A stretch of 64,000 bases of DNA from Mesorhizobium australicum. GTDB lineage: Bacteria; Pseudomonadota; Alphaproteobacteria; Rhizobiales; Rhizobiaceae. Below the pieces are notes generated by a model. That model made no database searches, was not told the origin of the DNA, and saw nothing but the letters and a program-made list of their open reading frames with translations. Location of the stretch: assembly GCF_900177325.1 (NCBI RefSeq), contig NZ_FXBL01000004.1:1736001-1800000 (forward strand), given 5' to 3'. The position numbers and the translations under genes are program-made. Positions 47,341 through 56,283 of this stretch are shown piece after piece (positions within the stretch are counted from its first letter, which is position 1; each line of letters opens with the position of its first letter).

Positions 47341-48209
47341 TGGCACCTGCCGCAGGGCGCACGCGCGGGGACGGCGGTCCGACCTTCGCACTGGCGCTTG
47401 GCGGCGGCGGCGCGCGCGGTCTGGCGCATATCCACGCCATCGAGGCTCTGGACGAACTGGGCATCGCGCCGGTCGCAATCGCGGGTTCTTCCATCGGCGC
47501 GATCATGGGCGCGGGCATGGCGGCGGGCATGACCGGCGAGGAGATCCATCACTATGCCAAGTCGATCCTCGGCCGGCGCGGCGAGGTTGCCAGCCGCATC
47601 TGGAAGTCGCGGCCCGGCAGCCTGCGCGAGGCGGTGGCCGGCGGCTTCAGGCTCGGCCAGTTCGACATCAGCCGCATCCTCAAGGCCTTCCTTCCGGAGG
47701 CGGTGCCGGACACGTTTGAGGAACTGAAAATCCCTCTCAAGGTGACGGGAACCGACTTCTACGGGCACAAGGCGGCCGTCTTCGAAAGTGGCGACCTCCT
47801 CTCCGCGATCGCCGCGTCGGCCGCCATTCCGGCCGTGTTCCGCCCCGTTCTGCGCGACGGCAGGTACTACATCGACGGGGGCTTCTATAATCCGGTGCCC
47901 TTCGACCTTCTGTTCGGCAAGGCCGACATCCTGATCGCGATCGACGTGGTCGGCGCGCCGGACGGAGACCCCGCCAAGGCGCCGAGCGCGCTCGACCTGA
48001 TGTTCGGCACGAGCCAGCTGATGATGCAGTCGATCATCGAGACGAAGCTGACGCAACGCAGGCCTGACATTTTGCTCCAGCCGCCCGTCTCCCGTTTCCG
48101 GGTGCTCGACTTCCTGAAGATCGACACCGTGATGAGCGAGACCGCGGCGCTCAAGGACGAACTCAAGCGCGCGGTCGAGGCGGCGGTGAAGAAACGCGAG
48201 CGAAAGTAA
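47340..48209 (+). CDS. patatin-like phospholipase
   Basis: A 289-residue lipid acyl hydrolase with the patatin dyad. The oxyanion loop 'LGGGGARGLAHIHAIEAL', the nucleophile elbow 'AIAGSSIGAIMGAG' (GxSxG) and 'YIDGGFYNPVPFD' (DGG) are all present. It starts at ATG 47340, right after the M16 gene's stop (a GTG at 47337 is the alternative). Such proteins can release fatty acids from phospholipids and are sometimes virulence effectors, but here the third gene of an M16 operon. Confidence 0.9.
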   Translation: MAPAAGRTRGDGGPTFALALGGGGARGLAHIHAIEALDELGIAPVAIAGSSIGAIMGAGMAAGMTGEEIHHYAKSILGRRGEVASRIWKSRPGSLREAVAGGFRLGQFDISRILKAFLPEAVPDTFEELKIPLKVTGTDFYGHKAAVFESGDLLSAIAASAAIPAVFRPVLRDGRYYIDGGFYNPVPFDLLFGKADILIAIDVVGAPDGDPAKAPSALDLMFGTSQLMMQSIIETKLTQRRPDILLQPPVSRFRVLDFLKIDTVMSETAALKDELKRAVEAAVKKRERK

Positions 48210-48212
48210 GCT

Positions 48213-49667
48213 TCACGACAGCGTCGCGGCCTTTCCGGTCGAGAACGGCGAATTCGCCGTCGGCGGCGGGGCCGGGATGTTGTCTTCGGCGCCGGAAGCG
48301 GCGGTCCGTGCGATCCGCCTCACCAGCCAGAAGCACACGACCGCCGAGGCGACGCCGAAGACGATGGCCCCGAGCGCCCATCCCGCGACCACGCCCTTGG
48401 CCCCGTAATACGTGGAGCCTACCCATACGAACGGGATGATGCCAAGCGTCGAGCGCCCCCAGTTGAACAGCGTGCCGTAGCCGGGAAAGCCCAGATTGTT
48501 GAATGCCGCGTTGGCGACGAACAGCGTTCCATTGAACAGGAAGCTGCCGGCCGCGAACAGGCAGAAGAAGATCACCAGTTCGCGCGCCTCGCCATGCGCG
48601 CCGAACAGGTCCGCGACCTGGTTCGAGAACAGCGCGAGCAGCGCCCACACCGCCAGGCAGTAGACCAGCGTGACGACCAGGCTGTCGCGCATCGTCTCCA
48701 TCAGTCGTCCGTAGAGCCTGGCGCCGTAGTTCTGGCCGAGGATCGGCCCGACCGCGCCGGACAGCGCAAAGATCACGCCGAACGCGACCGGGATGATGCG
48801 GCCGATAATGGCCCAGCCGGCGACGGCGTCGTCGCCGAACTCCGCCATCCGCACCGTGACGTAGGTATTGCCGACCGGCGTGGCGATCTGCGTCAGCAGC
48901 GCCGGCACGCCGATGCCGAAGAACGGCCTTGTCGCGGCCTTCAGCCGCGCAAGGTCCGGCAGGCGGATCAGCCGGTGCACGACATGTGCGCCATGCAGGC
49001 CGACGGCCAGGATGATGAAGCGCGACAGCACGGTCGCGATCGCGGCGCCGGTGATGCCGAGATCCAGGCCGAAGATGAGCAGCGGGTCGAGGATGGCCGC
49101 GGCCACCCCTCCCGACAGCGTCACGTACATCGCCCGCCTGGCGTCGCCGACGCCGCGCAGGATACCGGTCGTGCACATGCCGAGCGCCATGATCGGCGAG
49201 GAGGGGATGACGATGCGCAGGAAGTCGGCGCAGATCCGCGCCGTTTCCCCCTTGGCACCCATCCAGCCCACCAGCGTGTCGAGGAACGGCCACATGGCGA
49301 GGGCGAGCACGCTCGTCGCGGCTCCCATGAAAACCATCGACGCACCGCCGAGCCGCGCGGCCTCGTTCCGGTCGCCGCGTCCAAGCGCCCTCGACACCAG
49401 CGCCGATGCCGCGATGGTGAAGCCGATCGACACCGAAATGGTGAAGAACAGCAGGGTTCCGGCAAAGCCGATCGCCGCCGCCAGCTCCTGCACGCCCAGC
49501 ATCGAGATGTAGAACAGGTTGAGCGCGTCGACGATGAAGATAGCGATGAGGCCGATCGAACCCGTCGCCGTCATCGAGATCACATGCCGCAAGGTCGATC
49601 CTGACGTGAACCGGGCTTGGCGCGGTCGCTCGACCGGCCGTGCCGGCTGCGTCCCTTCCTGTTCCAT
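48213..49667 (-). CDS. MATE-family multidrug exporter
   Basis: A 484-residue transporter with twelve hydrophobic spans. It has MATE-type blocks 'FTISVSIGFTIAASALVSRALGRGD' and 'IFALSGAVGPILGQNYGARLYGRL'. It exports cationic drugs with Na+ or H+ as counter-ion. The start ATG follows an AGGAAGG site. It converges on the patatin gene. Exact substrates are not predictable from the sequence. Confidence 0.88.
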   Translation of the reverse strand: MEQEGTQPARPVERPRQARFTSGSTLRHVISMTATGSIGLIAIFIVDALNLFYISMLGVQELAAAIGFAGTLLFFTISVSIGFTIAASALVSRALGRGDRNEAARLGGASMVFMGAATSVLALAMWPFLDTLVGWMGAKGETARICADFLRIVIPSSPIMALGMCTTGILRGVGDARRAMYVTLSGGVAAAILDPLLIFGLDLGITGAAIATVLSRFIILAVGLHGAHVVHRLIRLPDLARLKAATRPFFGIGVPALLTQIATPVGNTYVTVRMAEFGDDAVAGWAIIGRIIPVAFGVIFALSGAVGPILGQNYGARLYGRLMETMRDSLVVTLVYCLAVWALLALFSNQVADLFGAHGEARELVIFFCLFAAGSFLFNGTLFVANAAFNNLGFPGYGTLFNWGRSTLGIIPFVWVGSTYYGAKGVVAGWALGAIVFGVASAVVCFWLVRRIARTAASGAEDNIPAPPPTANSPFSTGKAATLS

Positions 49668-49684
49668 CTCAGACCTTCCTCCGC

Positions 49685-51511
49685 TCAGCCGGGCGCCGCC
49701 GACGGTTCCCGCTTGTCCGCTTCCTCGATCGCCTTGTCGAGCCGGCGCGCCTCCCGGCTGGGCCTGGTCAGCGGCTCGGGCGACACCGGCGTCGTCGTCA
49801 GCGTGCCACTGCCGGCATAGGCGCCGCCGGTCGCCTGCATGGCGAGGCGCTCCTCGTCCCGCCGGCGCACGTCCTCGGCAATCTCCAGCGCCTCCATTTC
49901 CGATACGCCAAGCCCCTCGAGGGTGCGGCGGCCGAACATCAGGCCCGACTCGAAGGTCTCCCGCACCTCGTATTCCACGCCCTTGGCGCGCAGCTGCAGC
50001 GTATGCGTCCTGTCGTAGGCGCGCACATAGAGTTTAACGTCGGGATAGTCGTGCTGGATCAAGTCGACGATCTTGTCCGTCGTGGCCCGCTCGCGGGTGC
50101 AGATCGCAACCACCTTGGCGTCGCGGATGCCGGCGGCCTCCAGCACGTCTTTGCGCGTGCCGTCGCCGAAATAGATGCGGAAGCCGAATTTCTCGACGGC
50201 GCGCACCCGGTTGGCCGAGTTGTCTATGATCGTGACCGACGTGCCGCCCGACAGCAGGATTTGCGACGCGATCTGGCCGAAGCGTGAGAATCCGATCATC
50301 AGCACGTCCGCGCCCGCCTCGTCGAAGTTCTCCTCGATCTCGTCCGCGTCGAGCGGCGTCTTCAGCCGCTGGCCCAGGCGCACGACGACGGGCGTCAGCG
50401 CCATGGAGACGGTCACGATCGCGATCAGCATCGATGCCGTCTCCGCTGAGAGGATCGCCGCGCCGGTCGCTGCCGAAAAGAGCACGAAGCCGAACTCGCC
50501 GCCCTGCGGCAGGATCAGCGCCACCTGCAGCGCATCGTCGTGATCGGCACCGAAGAGACGCGCCAGAGGATAGATGATCAGGGCCTTCACCAGCATCATG
50601 ATCGGCACTGCGATCAGGATGGTGCCCCAATGGTCCCGGATCACCTCGAGGTCGAGCGACATGCCGACCGCCATGAAGAACAGGCCGAGCAGGATGCCGC
50701 GGAAAGGCTCGATGCAGGCTTCCAGCTCATGCCGGTAGGATGAATCGGCCAGCATCACGCCCGCCAGGAATGCGCCCATTGCCATGGACAGGCCTGCAAG
50801 CTGCATCAGTGTCGCGGCACCAAGCACCACAAGCAGCGCCGCCGCGATCATGGCCTCTCGCGCGCCGGTGTTGGCGATGATGCGGAACAGCGGGTTGAGC
50901 AGGTAGCGGCCGGAGACGAACAGGGTCGCCACCGCGGCGGCCGCGATCGAAAGCTCCCTGTAGCCCGATTCCTCCATCTCGACCGCGAAGGGCGCCAGGA
51001 TTGGAATGACGGCAAGCAGCGGCACGATCGCCATGTCCTGCAGCAGAAGGATGGAGAACGAGATCTGGCCATAGCGCCGGTTGAGCGAGCCCTGCTGTTC
51101 GAGGATCTGGGTCGCGAATGCGGTCGACGACAGCGCCAGGCCGAATCCGGCAAGGATCGCCGCCGGCAGCGAGAAGCCGGCGAGCAGAACGGCGAGAGCC
51201 GTCAGCACGAGGCCGGTGGTGACCACCTGCGCCGTACCGAGGCCGAATATGTCTTTGCGCATGGCCCACAACCGCGCCGGCTTGAGTTCCAGACCGATGA
51301 TGAAGAGCAGGAACACGACGCCGAGCTCGCCGAGTTGAAGCAACTGGTCACTGCCGGTGATCAGCAGCGTGACCGGCCCGATGGCGATGCCGGCCGCGAT
51401 GTAGCCCAGCACCGTCTCTAATCCGAAGCGCTTGAAAAGTGGGGCAGCGATGACCGCTCCACCCAGCATCAGCAACACTTGTGCATAGATCGCCGGTCCG
51501 TGCTGTTCCAT
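49685..51511 (-). CDS. CPA2-family cation:proton antiporter with RCK domain
   Basis: A 608-residue KefB/KefC-like protein with about twelve hydrophobic spans up to residue ~380 ('LGYIAAGIAIGPVTLL', 'LILPQGGEFGFVLFSAATGA') and a C-terminal RCK/TrkA-N domain ('LMIGFSRFGQIASQILLSGGTSVTIIDN', 'GFRIYFGDGTRKDVLEAAGI'). It probably expels potassium in exchange for protons under NAD or glutathione-adduct control. It lies 17 bases upstream of the MATE gene on the same strand. Confidence 0.9.
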   Translation of the reverse strand: MEQHGPAIYAQVLLMLGGAVIAAPLFKRFGLETVLGYIAAGIAIGPVTLLITGSDQLLQLGELGVVFLLFIIGLELKPARLWAMRKDIFGLGTAQVVTTGLVLTALAVLLAGFSLPAAILAGFGLALSSTAFATQILEQQGSLNRRYGQISFSILLLQDMAIVPLLAVIPILAPFAVEMEESGYRELSIAAAAVATLFVSGRYLLNPLFRIIANTGAREAMIAAALLVVLGAATLMQLAGLSMAMGAFLAGVMLADSSYRHELEACIEPFRGILLGLFFMAVGMSLDLEVIRDHWGTILIAVPIMMLVKALIIYPLARLFGADHDDALQVALILPQGGEFGFVLFSAATGAAILSAETASMLIAIVTVSMALTPVVVRLGQRLKTPLDADEIEENFDEAGADVLMIGFSRFGQIASQILLSGGTSVTIIDNSANRVRAVEKFGFRIYFGDGTRKDVLEAAGIRDAKVVAICTRERATTDKIVDLIQHDYPDVKLYVRAYDRTHTLQLRAKGVEYEVRETFESGLMFGRRTLEGLGVSEMEALEIAEDVRRRDEERLAMQATGGAYAGSGTLTTTPVSPEPLTRPSREARRLDKAIEEADKREPSAAPG

Positions 51512-51619
51512 TCTTCGATCTCGTTTCGTGTTGGCGTCGCGGCGGGATCACCGCCACCCATTGCAGAACCCGAGTGGGAACAATAGATGGGGTCCGGAGC
51601 TATGTCCGATCAGATTGAG

Positions 51620-51649
51620 TCATTTCTGTTTCGAAACGACGCGAAATGA
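51620..51649. promoter_or_regulatory. nested palindrome upstream of pmbA
   Basis: TCATTTC (51620-51626) and GAAATGA (51643-51649) form 7-base arms around the perfect palindrome GTTTCGAAAC. It lies in the 229-base gap between the antiporter and pmbA and could be a regulator site. No known consensus matches. Confidence 0.3.
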
Positions 51650-51740
51650 CCGGACGTCCGCAGCTACGCCCGGCCGCTCATCGCTCCGCACCTGCGCAGG
51701 TCCGCCGCAAGTGCCCAGTCGCAGCATGTTGGAAGCCGTC

Positions 51741-53084
51741 ATGACAGATTCCCCCGATTCGAAGAAACTTGCCGAGCGCGTCGCCGCATTGGTGGATGCA
51801 GCGAAGCGGGCAGGGGCCGACGCAGCCGATGCGGTCGCCGTCCGCTCGCGCTCGAAGGGCGTCACTGTCCGTCTCGGCAAGGTAGAATCGACCGAGGCGT
51901 CGGAAAGCGACGACATCTCGCTGCGCGTCTTCGTCGGACAGCGCGTCGCCAGCGTCTCGGCCACCGCCTCCTCGGATGCCGGCACGCTCGCCCAACGCGC
52001 CGTTGCGATGGCGAAGGTCTCGCCCGAGGACCCCTACCAGGGGCTTGTCGATCCGGCGCTTCTTGCTGACGGCGTCGTCGACCTCGATCTGTTCGACCCG
52101 ACGGAGCTGTCCGCCGAGCAACTGCGCGAGGCGGCACTGGAAATGGAAGAAGCCGCGCTCGCCATCAAGGGCATCTCCAATTCGGGCGGTTCCAGCGCCG
52201 GCGCCGGCATGGGCGGCATGGTGCTGGCCACTTCGCACGGCTTCGTCGGCCACTATGCCGCCACCCGCTTCTCCCGCTCGGTCAGCGCCGTCGCCGGAGA
52301 GGGCACCGGCATGGAGCGTGACTACGACTTCTCCTCGCGCCAGCATTATCTCGACCTCGAAAGCGCGGCCGCCATCGGCAGGAGCGCCGGCGAGCGGGCC
52401 GTGCGCCGGCTCGGTGGGCGCAAGGTGCCGACCGGGACGATCACCGCTGTCTTCGACCCGCGCGTGGCGCGCGGCATCGCCGGCCACCTCGCCGGCGCGA
52501 TCAACGGCGCCAGCGTGGCGCGCAAGACGAGCTTCCTGCGCGACATGATGGGCGAGCAGGTCGCTTCCGCGGCCATCACCGTCACCGACGATCCGCTGCG
52601 CCGCCGCGGTCAGGCCTCGCGGCCCTTCGACGGCGAGGGCGTACGGGGACAGCCGCTGACAATGGTCGACCGTGGCGTGCTGCGGCACTGGTTCCTGTCG
52701 AATTCGGCCGCGAAGGAGCTCGGCCTCGTGACCAACGGGCGCGGCGCGCGCTCCGGTTCGTCCGTGTCGCCGACCTCGACCAACCTGGCGATCGAGCCGG
52801 GCGCCATCTCGCCGAAGGACATGATCGCCCGCCTCAAGTCAGGCTTCTACGTAACCGAGGTGTTCGGCCAGGGCGTCAACATGGTAACCGGCGAATACAG
52901 CCGCGGCGCCTCCGGCTTCTGGATCGAGAACGGCGAACTGACCTTCCCGGTGACCGAGGTGACGATCGCCTCCAACCTCAAGGACATGTTCCTGGCACTT
53001 GTTCCTGCCGACGATCTCGACCGCAATTTCGGCACGGCCGCGCCAACGCTGCTCATCGAAGGGATGACCCTTGCAGGCAGTTGA
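51741..53084 (+). CDS. pmbA: PmbA/TldE metalloprotease subunit
   Basis: A 447-residue TldD/PmbA-family protein. It starts at MTDSPDSKKLAER (an upstream MLEAV is another option). It has the 'SNSGGSSAGAGMGGMVLATSHGF' and 'NSAAKELGLVTNGRGARSGSSVSPTSTN' blocks. PmbA partners TldD in processing peptides such as microcins and lacks the HExxH zinc motif. tldD is not in the window. The 3' end overlaps the next gene by 14 bases. Confidence 0.87.
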   Translation: MTDSPDSKKLAERVAALVDAAKRAGADAADAVAVRSRSKGVTVRLGKVESTEASESDDISLRVFVGQRVASVSATASSDAGTLAQRAVAMAKVSPEDPYQGLVDPALLADGVVDLDLFDPTELSAEQLREAALEMEEAALAIKGISNSGGSSAGAGMGGMVLATSHGFVGHYAATRFSRSVSAVAGEGTGMERDYDFSSRQHYLDLESAAAIGRSAGERAVRRLGGRKVPTGTITAVFDPRVARGIAGHLAGAINGASVARKTSFLRDMMGEQVASAAITVTDDPLRRRGQASRPFDGEGVRGQPLTMVDRGVLRHWFLSNSAAKELGLVTNGRGARSGSSVSPTSTNLAIEPGAISPKDMIARLKSGFYVTEVFGQGVNMVTGEYSRGASGFWIENGELTFPVTEVTIASNLKDMFLALVPADDLDRNFGTAAPTLLIEGMTLAGS

Positions 53085-53871
53085 ACCCCGGCTGACGGCC
53101 TTCGAGGCCGACCTCGCTTTGATCTCCGACGCCGCGCTGCGCGGCGGCGAGATCGCCATGCGCTATTTCGGTCGCAAGCCGGACGTCTGGATGAAGCCGG
53201 GCGATTCCCCGGTCACCCAGGCCGACATCGCCGTCGACACCTATCTGCGTGAGACCCTGCGCGCCGCGCGGCCGGACTATGGCTGGCTGTCCGAGGAGAC
53301 GGTCGACACGCCCGACCGGCTGAAGACAGAGCGGCTGTTCGTCGTCGACCCGATCGACGGCACCCGCGCCTTCATCGACAAGCGCGACACCTGGTGCGTC
53401 AGCATCGCCGTGGTCGAGAAGGGTCGACCACTCGCAGGCGTGCTGGCGTGCCCGGCCAAGGCCGAGTTTTATTCCGCCGCGCTCGGCGGCGGCGCGTTCC
53501 TGGACGGAACAGGCCTGTCGATCCGCGAGACCGATGCCTCTCCATCGATCGCCGGGCCGAAGACGATGGTCGATGCCGCGCGCGAGCGCTTCCCGGACCT
53601 GCGCACCGTGCCCTACATCCCCTCGCTCGCCTATCGGCTGGCGATGGTCGCGGCCGGTCGCATCGACGCCACATTCGTCAAGCCTAGGTCGCACGATTGG
53701 GATCTGGCGGCCGCCGATCTCATCCTCACGGAGGCTGGAGGCGGGATTCGTGCGCGAGAGGGCGGTTCGCCATTTTATGGCGGCGTCAGTCCGCAGCACG
53801 GCTCGCTTGTCGCGGGCGGCCCTTATCTACTAGACAGGCTCTCGGATATTCTGATCCGCCAGGACGCCTGA
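53071..53871 (+). CDS. inositol-monophosphatase-family phosphatase (CysQ/HisN-like)
   Basis: A 266-residue Mg-dependent phosphatase. 'LSEETVDTPDR' supplies the metal-binding Glu, 'VVDPIDGTRAFI' is motif 1 and 'SHDWDLAAADLILTEAGG' is motif 2. CysQ (3'-phosphoadenosine 5'-phosphate) and HisN-type histidinol phosphatases look alike here. The start is a TTG (MQAVEPRL) with a GAAGGG site, inside the pmbA stop. Because DUF4170 and lipid A genes follow, it may be the inositol phosphatase-like member of a lipopolysaccharide cluster. Confidence 0.87.
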   Translation: MQAVEPRLTAFEADLALISDAALRGGEIAMRYFGRKPDVWMKPGDSPVTQADIAVDTYLRETLRAARPDYGWLSEETVDTPDRLKTERLFVVDPIDGTRAFIDKRDTWCVSIAVVEKGRPLAGVLACPAKAEFYSAALGGGAFLDGTGLSIRETDASPSIAGPKTMVDAARERFPDLRTVPYIPSLAYRLAMVAAGRIDATFVKPRSHDWDLAAADLILTEAGGGIRAREGGSPFYGGVSPQHGSLVAGGPYLLDRLSDILIRQDA

Positions 53872-53923
53872 ATCGGCCGCGCGATCTGCGACCGGTCGGA
53901 ATCGAACGTACGAGGAGAAGGCC

Positions 53924-54175
53924 ATGTCTGACGATGGCGAAAGGAAGCAGCTTCTGCATCTCGTCTTCGGTGGCGAGCTGAAGTCGTTGAAGGGGCTCGA
54001 ATTCCGCGACCTCGAAGGCCTCGACATCGTCGGTATCTTTCCCGACTACAAGTCGGCCGAGCTTGCCTGGCGCGCCAAGGCGCAGGCCAGCGTCGACAAC
54101 GCGCACATGCGCTACTTCATCGTCCATCTGCACCGCCTCCTCGACCCCGATTCGCAACAGGCGGCCGGGCGCTAG
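53924..54175 (+). CDS. DUF4170 protein
   Basis: An 83-residue protein with 'LLHLVFGGELKSLKGLEFRDLEGLDIVGIFPDYKSAELAWRAKAQASVDNAHMRYFIVHLHRLLDP', the DUF4170 pattern. Such genes are found upstream of waaA in rhizobia, but the role is unknown. A GAGGAGAA site is 6 bases before the ATG. It lies 52 bases after the phosphatase and 3 to 18 bases before the acyltransferase. Confidence 0.86.
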   Translation: MSDDGERKQLLHLVFGGELKSLKGLEFRDLEGLDIVGIFPDYKSAELAWRAKAQASVDNAHMRYFIVHLHRLLDPDSQQAAGR

Positions 54176-54193
54176 TCGGTGAGCGTGGGAGAC

Positions 54194-54961
54194 ATGTCCG
54201 CCGAGGACGAGGCGCCGCAGCCTGTGCGCAAGCGCAGCCCGATCGGCCGCCTCTGGCGGAAGATCCGCAAGCCGCTGGCGCAGTCGACCATGGTGAAGAA
54301 CCTGCTCGCCTCGGCGATCGCGTCGGGCCTGCGCTTCGTCAAGGCGACGAACCGGATCGCGCCCGGCTCCGATCCGGTGGACAGCTTCCTCGATGTCCGC
54401 TCGAACAATATCTACGTGCTCTGGCACGGCCAGCATCTGCTTGCCCCGGCCTTCGTGCCGAAAGGGCAGCGCTTGCCGACCATGTTCTCGCGCAGCGCCG
54501 ACGCCGAACTCAACGCGCTGGCCGCAAGCCGCCTCGGACTGGAGCCCGTCAGGGGATCAGGCGGGCGCGACGGTAAGCATTCGATCGAAAAAGGCGGTGC
54601 GAGGGCGCTGATTGCCCTCAAAAAGGCGCTCGACCAGGGCAAGTCGGTCTGCATGATCGCAGACATACCGCACGGAACCCCGCGCGAGGCGGGGCTCGGC
54701 GTGATCACCCTGTCGAGGATATCCGGCCGGCCCATCGTCGGCGTCGCCTTCGCCACGAGCCGGCGCAAGGTGCTCGAAAAGAGCTGGGACAAGACGACGA
54801 TCAACCTGCCCTTCGGGCGTTGCGGCATCGCCTCCACCGAGGAAATCCAGGTGCCGGCAGGTGCGTCCGAGGCGGAGATGGAATACTACCGCCGCCGCCT
54901 CACCGACGCTCTCAACGCGGCGACGAAGCGCGCCTACAGCCTGGCAGACGACCGCACATGA
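54194..54961 (+). CDS. DUF374 lysophospholipid acyltransferase-like protein
   Basis: A 255-residue protein (MSAEDEAPQPVRKR...) resembling the DUF374 acyltransferases, with 'IYVLWHGQHLLAPAFV' (HX-type block) and 'KKALDQGKSVCMIADIPHGTPRE'. It may add an acyl chain to lipid A or a lysophospholipid. A GTG at 54179 would add 5 residues; the ATG was preferred. The stop overlaps waaA by 4 bases, tying it to Kdo addition. Confidence 0.83.
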   Translation: MSAEDEAPQPVRKRSPIGRLWRKIRKPLAQSTMVKNLLASAIASGLRFVKATNRIAPGSDPVDSFLDVRSNNIYVLWHGQHLLAPAFVPKGQRLPTMFSRSADAELNALAASRLGLEPVRGSGGRDGKHSIEKGGARALIALKKALDQGKSVCMIADIPHGTPREAGLGVITLSRISGRPIVGVAFATSRRKVLEKSWDKTTINLPFGRCGIASTEEIQVPAGASEAEMEYYRRRLTDALNAATKRAYSLADDRT

Positions 54962-56283
54962 GCGAACGCTGGGCACGCGCACTGTTGGGCACATATCGCT
55001 GGGCCGGAGCCGCGGCCTATCCGCTGGTCGGCGGCTATATCGCCTGGCGCACCAGCAAGGGCAAGGAGGAGCGTAGCCGCCGGCGCGAGCGCTACGGCTT
55101 CCCTGGAGCGGCCCGCCCGCATGGCCCGCTCGTCTGGTTCCACGCCGCGAGCGTCGGCGAGACGCTCGCCGTGGCGCCGCTGGTCGAGCGCATCATAGGC
55201 CTCGGTATCAACGTGGTGCTGACCACCGGGACCGTGACCTCCGCCGCCGTGGTGCGCGACCGCTTCAGCGAAGGCGTGATCCACCAATATGTGCCGCTGG
55301 ACCTGACCCCGGCGCTGAACCGCTTCCTCACCCACTGGGCGCCGGATCTCGCCATCATTGCCGAATCCGAGATCTGGCCGATGACGATCCTGGAGCTCGG
55401 CTCGCGCCGCATCCCGCAGATCCTCGTCAACGGCCGTATGTCCGACCGCTCGTTCGAATCGTGGAAGAAGCGCTCCTACATCGCCGAGGCGCTGTTCGAG
55501 AACCTCTCGCACGTCATCGCGCAGTCGGAAATCGACGGCGAGCGCTTCCGCACCCTGGGCGCGAGGCCCGTGACGGTGTCGGGCAACCTTAAGGGCGACA
55601 CCGAGCCGCTTCCGGTGGACGACGCCGCGCTGGCGCTGATCGGCGGCCAGATCGGCAAACGCCCGACATGGGCGGCGGTGTCGACCCATGAGGGCGAGGA
55701 GCAGGTGGCCGTCTCCGTCCATCGCCTCCTGAAGCAGCGGCATCCCGACATCCTGACGATCATCGTGCCGCGCCATCCCAAGCGCGCCGACGCGCTGGAG
55801 GCAGAGTTCGCGGCCATGGGCCTGAAGGTGGCACGCCGCAGCCGCAACGACCGCATCCTCTATGACACCGACATCCTGCTCGGCGACACGATCGGCGAGA
55901 TGGGACTCTACCTGCGCCTGACCGAGATCGCCTTCGTCGGCCGTTCGCTGACGGCGGAGGGCGGCCAGAACCCGCTCGAGCCGGCGCTGCTCGATACGGC
56001 GGTACTGGCCGGGCGCAACGTGCAGAACTTCCGCGACGCCTACCAGAAGCTCGTCGACCGCGGCGGCGCCAGGCTCGTTCGCGACGCCGACATGCTGGCG
56101 GGCGCGGTGAACTTCCTCCTCACCAACCCGGCCAAGCGCCGCGAGATGATCGCCGCGGGTCGCGAGACGGTCGAGGCCATGCGCGGCGCGCTCAACCTCA
56201 CGCTCAAGGCGCTGGAGCCCTATGTCCAGCCGCTGATCGTCAAGGCCCGCCTCGAGCAGGCCAACGGCCGCCGGGCGAGATGA
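54958..56283 (+). CDS. waaA: 3-deoxy-D-manno-octulosonic acid transferase
   Basis: Adds Kdo to lipid IVA at the inner membrane. The 441-residue protein shows 'VWFHAASVGETLAVAPLVERI', 'IIAESEIWPMTILEL', 'GARPVTVSGNLKGDTEPL' and the C-terminal 'GGQNPLEPALL'. The ATG lies within the DUF374 stop; another 4-base overlap joins it to lpxK. Confidence 0.93.
   Translation: MSERWARALLGTYRWAGAAAYPLVGGYIAWRTSKGKEERSRRRERYGFPGAARPHGPLVWFHAASVGETLAVAPLVERIIGLGINVVLTTGTVTSAAVVRDRFSEGVIHQYVPLDLTPALNRFLTHWAPDLAIIAESEIWPMTILELGSRRIPQILVNGRMSDRSFESWKKRSYIAEALFENLSHVIAQSEIDGERFRTLGARPVTVSGNLKGDTEPLPVDDAALALIGGQIGKRPTWAAVSTHEGEEQVAVSVHRLLKQRHPDILTIIVPRHPKRADALEAEFAAMGLKVARRSRNDRILYDTDILLGDTIGEMGLYLRLTEIAFVGRSLTAEGGQNPLEPALLDTAVLAGRNVQNFRDAYQKLVDRGGARLVRDADMLAGAVNFLLTNPAKRREMIAAGRETVEAMRGALNLTLKALEPYVQPLIVKARLEQANGRRAR

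Noticed and set aside
53890..53923. A tRNA-like 'GGTCGGAATCGAAC' stretch before the DUF4170 gene
   Set aside because: The surrounding sequence cannot form a cloverleaf; no tRNA gene was found anywhere in the window.
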